From: Babylonia areolata
Lineage: Eukaryota; Mollusca; Gastropoda; Neogastropoda; Buccinidae
DNA length: 64,000 nt
Assembly: GCF_041734735.1 (NCBI RefSeq)
Contig: NC_134897.1
Span: forward strand, 5,560,204 to 5,624,203
Direction of reading: 5' to 3'
Part shown: piece after piece, positions 57,758 to 64,000 of the stretch
Position numbering within the stretch: position 1 is the stretch's first letter
Layout of the letters: the number at the start of each line of letters is the position of its first letter
Made by a program: the position numbers and the translations under genes
Notes under the pieces: model-generated
Told to the model about the DNA's origin: nothing
The model's database searches: none
Seen by the model: only the letters and a program-made list of their open reading frames with translations

Positions 57758-58275
57758 GTGGTCAGTGGTAATTAGGGGTCACCATAGGTCAGCTGTTAGT
57801 GGTGATCAGTGGTCAGTGGACATTGGTGGTCAGCAGTACTCAGTGGTCAACCATCAGTAGTGGCCAGTGGCCATCAATGATTAGTGGCCAGCAGTCATTA
57901 GTGGTCACTAGTGGGCAGTGGTAAGTAGTAGTCAGCTGCCAGTAGTTATCTGTGGTCAAAGGTGGTCAGTGGTTAGTAGTGGTCAGGCAGCGGTCAAACA
58001 CTTGCCAAGACATAATAATGCACAGATATGACAAATAACGCAATCTGAGCACCTTTGGGTTACGGTCAATAGTGGTCAGCAATGGTCTTAAACCTGGGGA
58101 AACATAGACCTGGGTGACTTGACCTGGGGTAACACAGACCAGGTGCAACAAAGGCACAGCAGCCACAAAGACCAAGGGCACAATACAGAGTTGGAGGAAA
58201 ACAGACCTGAGGGAACTTTTGGGGGGACATTGTACCTGGGGGAACGTAGACCTGAGGGAACACAGGGCTGACCCC
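57758..58275. repeat. degenerate GGTCAGTGGT array plus GGGGAACATAGACCTG repeats
   Basis: 57758-57985 repeats GGTCAGTGGT-type units in the same orientation as 48061-48665. 58080-58260 holds loose copies of GGGGAACATAGACCTG, the reverse complement of the repeats at 47950-48060. Confidence 0.85.
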
Positions 58276-58279
58276 AAAC

Positions 58280-59000
58280 TGAGTCTGCATAAGAGTTCTT
58301 GATGGTTCAGAGGTTCCAGGAACTAGAAAATGATTATAACAGTTTGAACATATATATCCATAATGATATGATGTATAATAATAGACATCTGTACTGAACA
58401 AAAAGAAAATGCTTCTTTCTGCTGTTCAACTAACAGACAATCAAATTCTGATGGATACAAGTTCATTTTATTTTTACACAAAGATTGTATACATTACATG
58501 TCTTTCAACTGCAATGTCTGCCTATGCCACACCCACATACTTTTTTTCAAAGCGGGAGCTGCATGTTTACCAGGTGTTTTACATATGCATTTTTGACCCA
58601 AAATGGGGGATGAGCATTTACTAGATCTACAATGGGCGTTTAGAAGGTAGTACACAGTATGATTTTAAGTAAAAAGAAATAATACCTGTTGTCCTGGGAA
58701 CCTCAGGTTTTTTGTTGATGTTGAGCACACCAAAGTGCAAAGTCATCAACTCTGGTTTCATAAGGGTTTTCCATGTCAATTTTCAACATCAATAAGGAAA
58801 TGGTCTCTTTAGTGGTCAGTGTTGGGGAATTTTTCATCCAGTTTGAGTTTAAAAAAAAAAAAAAAAAGTGAAAGAAAATCACTAAGTTTGTATCCTGAAG
58901 GGGTCATTCTACAGAAATTAAAAATAGTACAACCATCAGCCACTGAGAGTGTTATCAATTTCAAAATCAGTCCTGAAAGGGTCTTTGTACAGACTGGTCA
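58280..59000. other. XPA first-intron sequence, nothing recognised
   Basis: Ordinary AT-rich sequence with a poly(A) run at 58851-58866. No exon-like block or repeat match found. Confidence 0.4.
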
Positions 59001-59059
59001 TTACTGAACTTTGTATAAATTCAATACCACACACACACACACACACACAGAGTATAGCG

Positions 59060-59140
59060 ACACACTCTCCCTGGGGACAGCTGCTCGAATTTCACACAGA
59101 GAAATCTGTTGTGACAAAAAAAGAGATACAGTTATATACA
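59060..59140 (+). mobile_element. SINE-C tail fragment
   Basis: CTCCCTGGGGACAGCTGCTC and ATTTCACACAGAGAAATCTG then TTGTGACAAAAAAAGAGATA match the 3' end of the SINE at 7727-8000 reversed. It follows a (CA)12 tract. Confidence 0.6.
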
Positions 59141-59324
59141 GACACATGCACACACTGTTTTTGTCACCCACTGCGCATAATATTGTTTCACAACCTCCCT
59201 GTCTTTCTCAATTTGTTTCCACATGCAAGTTATTTATCATTTACTAAATCTTAAAGTTAAACATTTCAATCATTCTGTTCATCAGAACAAAATAAAACAG
59301 CCAGAAGAGAGAAGAGCTACTTGC

Positions 59325-59445
59325 CCATCACGTGTGTAGGGCTGACTGGCTAACCGGGCTTGTTTCAGCAGCAGAGCTTTTTGTCTGTTTCGCTCAATTC
59401 GAGCTCTCTGAGATGCTGAGAGGGTCACCTTCTCTTCTCCTGCCA
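59325..59445 (-). CDS. XPA: XPA exon, N-terminal RPA32-binding region
   Basis: This exon encodes AGEEKVTLSASQRARIERN followed by a basic, leucine-rich stretch (RQKALLLKQARLASQPY), matching the N-terminal XPA helix (human [20 protein letters not shown]) that contacts the RPA32 C-terminal domain and contains nuclear-localisation-like basic residues. The acceptor is a T-rich tract ending TTTTTGCAG. The exon begins in phase with two bases (TG), so an upstream exon must supply one base; if that base is A, the initiator ATG is split by the intron and the protein starts MAGEEKV. The donor is read as GATGG followed by GCAAGT, a GC-AG type site, because this phase joins exactly to the next exon (GG|C = Gly). 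A GTAGCT four bases later is the alternative donor and would not keep frame. Identity is strong; the donor is inferred. Confidence 0.88.
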
Positions 59446-59500
59446 CTGCAAAAATGGGAACGACTCTGATCAAAATAAACATGAACTCTCAATATCCCTT

Positions 59501-59502
59501 TG

Positions 59503-59567
<65 letters not shown>

Positions 59568-59640
59568 ATACATATATGTGTGTGTGTGTGTGTGTGTGTG
59601 AGATGTGTGCATGTGAGGTGTGTATGTGTGTGTATTAGAT
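59501..59640. repeat. (TG)n microsatellite just upstream of XPA N-terminal exon
   Basis: About 28 TG units at 59505-59562 and a further 15 or so to 59635, starting ~55 bp from the exon's acceptor. Confidence 0.95.
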
Positions 59641-59804
59641 AAAACAAAAACAAAAAAGACAACAGAAGCTAACAAGTCCAAACAATTTTTCAAAATATTT
59701 CAGCCCTTGGCTGTCCTTTTGGACTTATAATTATATAAATACATGCAATGAAATCAAATATCTATAACTATATCATCACACACACACACACACACACACA
59801 CACA

Positions 59805-61590
59805 TGATAATAATAATAATAATAATGGTATTTATATAGTGCTGAATCTTGTGCAGAGACAAATCAAAGCACTTTCACACCAGTCATTCACACGCATGCA
59901 TAACTCTAAAACTGGAGAAACTGAATACAAGGAAGAGGCAGGGAAGGGAGGCTATTTTGGGAAGAGGTGGGTTTTAAGGCCAAACTTGAAAGAGCTGAGT
60001 GCGGAGACTTGAAGAAGCAAAAGAGGAAGTTCAATCCAATTGCAAGGTCCAGAGAAAGAATGGCAGGCCAACAGTCGAATGTTTGAATCTGGGTATGCGT
60101 AAACAGAGTGGATCCGAAGCCGATCATAGAGAGCGAGATGGAGTGTAGATGTGAAGGTAGCCACAGAGATAGGAAGGGGCAGATTTGTGAATACATTTAT
60201 AACACAGAGTGCTGATCTTGTACTTTATTCTGTGTGAGACAGGGAGCCAGTGGAGATGTTGCAAAAGAGGAGTGATGTGCTGAGATCTTTTCTTTCTTCT
60301 TCTTCCTGTTAGGAGTCCACGGTCATCATGTTGACCATTCTGACACCATAATGGTGAGGAGCGCAGCAGCATGACCCACCTTCCTAGGTGATGGGATGGA
60401 GGGGGTAGAAAGATGGTGGGCCCAAGGGGGGGTGGGCGGGGGAGGGGGATGGGGGGGGGGAAGCCATCATCTGTTTCAGGCATCAGGACCAGGCCTTTCC
60501 GGCTACCGAAGCGGCCCCCGGGGTCAAGCCCCGACCAGCAGAGCCCTAGTCCCTCACTTGACTTACTTTGGATGATGGCGGGGCAGGGCTTTTACTAAGA
60601 CATTCTGGTCATCCTTGAGACAAAAGCCTCAAGGGAAGGGGCGGTGACAGTAGCTTCTGGTAGTGAGTTCCACTCTCTGATGGTACGTGGCAGGAATGAG
60701 AATTGCTGGTAGTCAGTGCGGCATGATGGTATTCTGTACGCTTGGTTGTGGCCTCTCCCTCTTCTGTTCTTTGGTATGAGGTTGTTTGTTTTGACTTTGG
60801 CCAGGTTGTGATGGATTTTGAGGAGCATGGCGAGTCTAGCTGATTTCCTTCGCTGTTGTAGTTTGGGCCACTTTAGTTGTTCCAGCATATTTCCGACACT
60901 TGAGGTGTTTCTGTGTCGGTTTAGGACGAATCTCGCCGCTCTGTGTTGTACTGCCTCGAGCTTGCTGATGTCGTCTTTTTGGTGGGGGTCCCATACAGTG
61001 GAGGCGTACTCGAGGATGGGCCTGACGAGGGACTTGTAGGCTCTTTCTTTGATGGGGACGAGTTTTCTGAGGACGAGTCGGGCAGCAGAATTTTGTATGC
61101 GCTGAAGGGACTGAATGGATGCAGCAGGCAAACCAGACAACAGAGAGTTACAGAGGTCAAGGCGAGAGAGAATAAGAGAAATGACAAATCTACACGTTGC
61201 GACAGTGGACAGATATTTCTGGATGGAACTGATGCGCCGCAAATGAGAGTAGCAGGATTGACATGTCTGACTGATAAATTTTTGCACGGACAGTGTGTTG
61301 TCAAGGACAACGCTGAGGTTCCTGCCTGAACTGGAAAGAGGGATGGATGTACTGCCATTGTGCCAAGTTTGATTGTGTCAGTTATGATGGAAGAGAGTTT
61401 TTGTTTAGTTCATATGATCACTGCTTCAGTTTTGTCTGCGTTCAATTGTAACTTATTTAGAGTCTTCCAGTTTTGAATGTCCAGGAAGCAGTTGGATGTT
61501 CCTTGCAAGAGTGACAACAATTTTTCAGGGGTATCACTTTTCTGGAGTTGAGTGTCTTCAGCATAAAAATGATGACTGACATACATATTG
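59805..61590 (-). mobile_element. L2-like LINE, third copy, with nested insertion
   Basis: From 61590 down on the minus strand: FYAEDTQLQKSDTPEKLL, WKTLNKLQLNADKTEAVII, QKFISQTCQSCYSHLRRISS, RLDLCNSLLSGLPA and RIQNSAARLVLRK (to 61075). After the insert, SQHITPLLQHLHWLPVSHRI, YLCGYLHIYTPSRSL and FKFGLKTHLFPK (60290-59950). The 3' end is AGCACTATATAAATACC with an (ATT)n tail near 59810. It is 5' truncated beside a TA/CA microsatellite. Confidence 0.88.
60297..61072 (-). mobile_element. second LINE 3' end nested in the L2
   Basis: A frame of 61070-60595 encodes PIKERAYKSLVRPILEYAST, VWDPHQKDDISKLEAVQHRA, ARFVLNRHRNTSSVGNMLEQ, SFLPRTIREWNSLPEATVTA and EAFVSRM, the C-terminal end of a CR1/jockey-like RT that is distinct from L2. 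A GC-rich 3' UTR with G runs follows (60595-60310), ending AGGAAGAAGAAGAAAG. The L2 frame resumes at 60290. A short TTTTCT on both sides may be the target duplication. Confidence 0.82.
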
Positions 61591-61599
61591 ATACTGATA

Positions 61600-61612
61600 G
61601 ATACATACATAC

Positions 61613-61671
<59 letters not shown>

Positions 61672-61685
61672 TATAAATATACATA
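61600..61685. repeat. (TA)n/(CA)n microsatellite
   Basis: Compound (CATA), (TA)20 and (CA)6 tract between the L2 and the zinc-finger LINE. Confidence 0.95.
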
Positions 61686-61689
61686 TTCT

Positions 61690-64000
61690 TTAGTAATAAC
61701 TGATGAAGTTTCCTGTCGGGCTGACGGACGAGGAGGCAGGCAGACTTATCTGTCGGTGTGTGTCCTCATATGGGAGAAGAGGTCAATTCTGGATGCGCAG
61801 CACTTCCCACAGGTGTTACATTTGCAAGGGAAAACGTCTCCAGAAGTTGAGCCCTGCTTCCTTCGCTCATGCTTCTCCTTAATGGCCAGCATTCTCTTGT
61901 TTTCAAACGTCTTATGCCACTGGAGCAGAGCATCCTCAAGGACATCAGTTTCCCAGGAAGCGACGTCTATGTCACAGGCTTTGAGGTTTGTCTTCAAGGT
62001 GTCCTTGAAGTGCTTGCAGGGTCTTCCAAGTTCACAGTGGCCTTCCTTCAGCTGGCCATACAATAGCATCTTCGGGATCCTGCTGTCTGTCATGCGGACA
62101 ATGTGTCCTGTCCAGCATAGATGGCACTGGATCAGCAGGCTTTCGATGCTGGGCAGGCCGCTCCTCTCTAGGACCTGGAGGTTGGAGACCTTGTCTTGCC
62201 ACTTTATGCCGAGGATCGTTTGTAGGCATCTCTGATGAAACTGCTCAAGTTGTTGAATGTGACGGCGATACGTCGTCCATGTTTCACAGCAGTACAACAA
62301 GGTGGTCAGCACAACAGCTCTGTAGGTTTTGATTTTGGTGCTAAGCCTGATGCTTTTGTTGTTCCACAGCCTGTTGTTGAGTCTGCCAAAGGCGGAGCTG
62401 GCCTTGGCAATGCGCAGCGTCACTTCTGCATCAAGGGCTGCATAGGGTGCTGCCCAGGTAGCAAAACTTGTCGACTGACTTGATCTCTGTGTCATCGATC
62501 TTGATTGCAGGTGGGGGGAGGCACTAGTGTTCTGTGAGTTAGCTGGTTGGTACATGGACTCGGTCTTGCTGAGGCTGATGGTGAGTCCAAAGCGCCTGCA
62601 GGAGGTTGAGAACCTGTCCATAATGAATTGCATGTCCTCATGGGTGTGTGCAGCAAGCGCACAGTCATCAGCGAAGAGGAACTCTCTCAACAGTGCCTCG
62701 AACACCCTGGACTTAGTGTGGTGTCATCACAAGTTGAAAAGTTTGCCATCTGTGCGAAACTGAATGTAGATGCCGCGGTCACTGTCTTGGAAGGCGTCAA
62801 TCAGCATGGCAGAGAAGAGAATGGAGAACAGTGTGGGTGCCAGGACGCAGCCCTGCTTCACTCCATTTACCACAAGGAACGGATCCGACGTCAGTATTTT
62901 CCTGTACTCTCACCTGCATGCCATCGTGGAATGACGCAATCAGCTGGGTTAGGCTCTTTGGGCAGCCGAACTTTAGGAGGATCTTCCACAGACCACGGCG
63001 GTTCACCGTGTCTAAGGCCTTACTCAGGTCTACAACAACCATGTGAAGCTCCTTGTTCTACTCCCGGCACTTCTCTTGCATCTGGCGTACGGCAAACACC
63101 ATGTCACATGTCCCCCTGCCTGAGTGGAAGCCGCACTGTGCTTCAGGAATGACTGTGTTGGAGACATGGTCAACCAGTCTGTTCAGTGTGATGTAGGCGA
63201 AGATCTTGCCGGCGATGCAGAGGAGAGAGATACCACGGTGGTTATCGCAGGATGTTTTGTCTCCCTTCCATTTGTAAATGTGGACTATTGAAGTATCCTT
63301 GGACTTCTGGGTCTTAGCCTTGGTGGGAGGGGCAGCTAGCGAGTCATTGACTGGTAGCTGTGGGAGGGCTGCAATTACCTCGTCAGATAAGGACGAGTCC
63401 CTGTTGAGGAGGGTGTTGAAGTGCTCTGCCCAACGGGCAAGGATATCTTTCTTGTCTGTCAGGAGGGTGGTCTGGTCCAAGGCTCGGACAGGGGTTGATC
63501 CTGTGACTCTCGGCCCATACACAGCTCGGAAACTATCATGGAAGGTCTTCATGTCATGAGCATCAGCTGCGGACTGAAGCTCTTCGGACTCTCCCACCAG
63601 GTGTTCTTCATCTCAGGCAGCCTCTTCTGTACGAGTTGCTTGGTTTGCAAGTACTGGTTCTTCTTTCCTTGGCAGTCTTTATTGGAAATGTGATCCTGAT
63701 GCTGTACATGCAGTGTGTTCAGGAGCTTCCAGAGTCGTTCTCGTCAAACCAGTATTTGTGGCTTCTCTGTACAAAGCTGCTGCTGTGTACACAGCATCTC
63801 TAAAGGTGCTCCATACTTCTTCAACATCGGTTGATGCAGGAATTTCTTGGAGAGCTGCTTGGATTTGCTGCTGCAGCACGTCCATGGTGATAGGGAGGCG
63901 GTGGATGGTCAGCTTCCTAGGGCGTTTCTGCCTGGCTGGTTGGAGCTTGCGTGCAAGTCTGATGTTCATCTTGCTGCGTACCAGGTGATGGTCTGACCAA
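61690..64000 (-). mobile_element. zinc-finger LINE (family Z), long copy running off the right edge
   Basis: From the right edge down: end of the endonuclease (MNIRLARKLQPARQKRPRKL), linker, RAVYGPRVTGSTPVRALDQT (intact where the 51-kb copy has stops), RT with NHRGISLLCIAGKIFAYITL and QCGFHSGRGTCDM. A deletion of about 150 bp removed GKAPGADGIQADIYK. The 61746-62705 frame (319 codons) then carries FADDCALAAHTHEDMQFIMD, the thumb, GHIVRMTDSRIPKMLLYGQL and the terminal finger CNTCGKCCASRIDLFSHMRT-H. A short stretch near 62450-62520 is read out of frame between two compensating indels. The 3' end is near 61695. Confidence 0.93.

Larger units (their letters stand above)
16681..59445 (-). other. 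XPA: XPA gene span (six exons; 5' exon not found)
   Basis: Host gene for XPA, the nuclear scaffold protein of nucleotide excision repair that verifies damage and binds RPA, ERCC1-XPF, TFIIH and DNA junctions. It is assembled from six minus-strand exons whose phases agree (2,2,1,2,0,1 at successive junctions). Exon lengths are 121, 107, 112, 166, 118 and 152 nt, giving about 257 residues plus a partial first codon; human XPA has 273. Introns are about 11.4, 7.6, 11.7, 7.2 and 4.1 kb and are dominated by transposable elements. All splice sites are GT-AG except one probable GC-AG donor after the first exon. No coding break was seen in any exon, so the gene looks functional. Confidence 0.93.

Noticed and set aside
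59446-59482. Start of XPA at the in-frame ATG giving MFILIRVVPIFAVAGEEKV
   Set aside because: The sequence just before AGEEKV is a T-rich tract ending in AG, typical of a splice acceptor, and the extra residues are unlike XPA.

Overview
The window looks like a stretch of a lophotrochozoan nuclear genome, most likely a caenogastropod snail. The reasons are one intron-rich host gene, many decayed LINEs and tRNA-derived SINEs of kinds I associate with gastropods, TTAA-flanked DNA elements, and long CA/TG, TA and GA microsatellites. Species was not tested. There are no bacterial-style operons, rRNA genes or CRISPR arrays.

The only host gene I can identify is XPA, the nucleotide excision repair damage-verification protein, on the minus strand. 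Six exons were found by reading conserved XPA motifs and checking splice sites: 59325-59445 (RPA-binding N-terminus), 47782-47888 (ERCC1-binding GAGFF and acidic run), 40094-40205 (C4 zinc finger), 28265-28430, 20898-21015 and 16681-16832 (TCMTCGHILTYEKM end and stop). All splice phases agree. The six exons give about 257 residues (human XPA has 273). A short 5' exon was not found and may lie right of the window.

The most interesting signal is at the fifth exon. A 60-bp unit made of the intron's 3' splice acceptor plus the first ~42 nt of this exon is tandemly repeated. Three exact 60-bp periods are followed by several 57-bp periods, and decayed relatives lie 1-2 kb further into the intron. 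Both unit lengths are multiples of three and the three 60-bp units are open in the XPA frame, so alternative acceptors could add blocks of 20 residues.

Region by region: 1-1636 is a LINE RT reading frame open to the left edge. 1.7-3.45 kb holds unrecognised sequence and a fossil of a DIRS-type retroelement. 3.4-6.5 kb is an old LINE with RNase H. 7-16 kb is retroposed debris, a 37-bp tandem repeat, two LINE 3' portions, a 1-kb piggyBac-like element and the probable XPA 3' UTR. 16.7-59.4 kb is XPA with introns full of insertions. The clearest is a nest at 31-35.3 kb, where an L1/Tx1-like LINE was interrupted twice, by an RTE-type LINE and by an opposite-strand LINE whose ORF ends in a C2H2 finger, each with a target-site duplication. 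59.8-64 kb is upstream of the known exons and holds an L2 with a second LINE inside it and a long copy of the zinc-finger LINE.

Four relationships recur. A long SINE (SINE-A) ends in the same tail as the local L2 LINEs. Two other SINEs (B and C) share a body but have different 3' ends. Several TTAA-bounded elements sit in XPA introns. L2 3' UTRs carry TG/CA tracts that match nearby microsatellites. All identifications come from reading the sequence; no database search or alignment was run.
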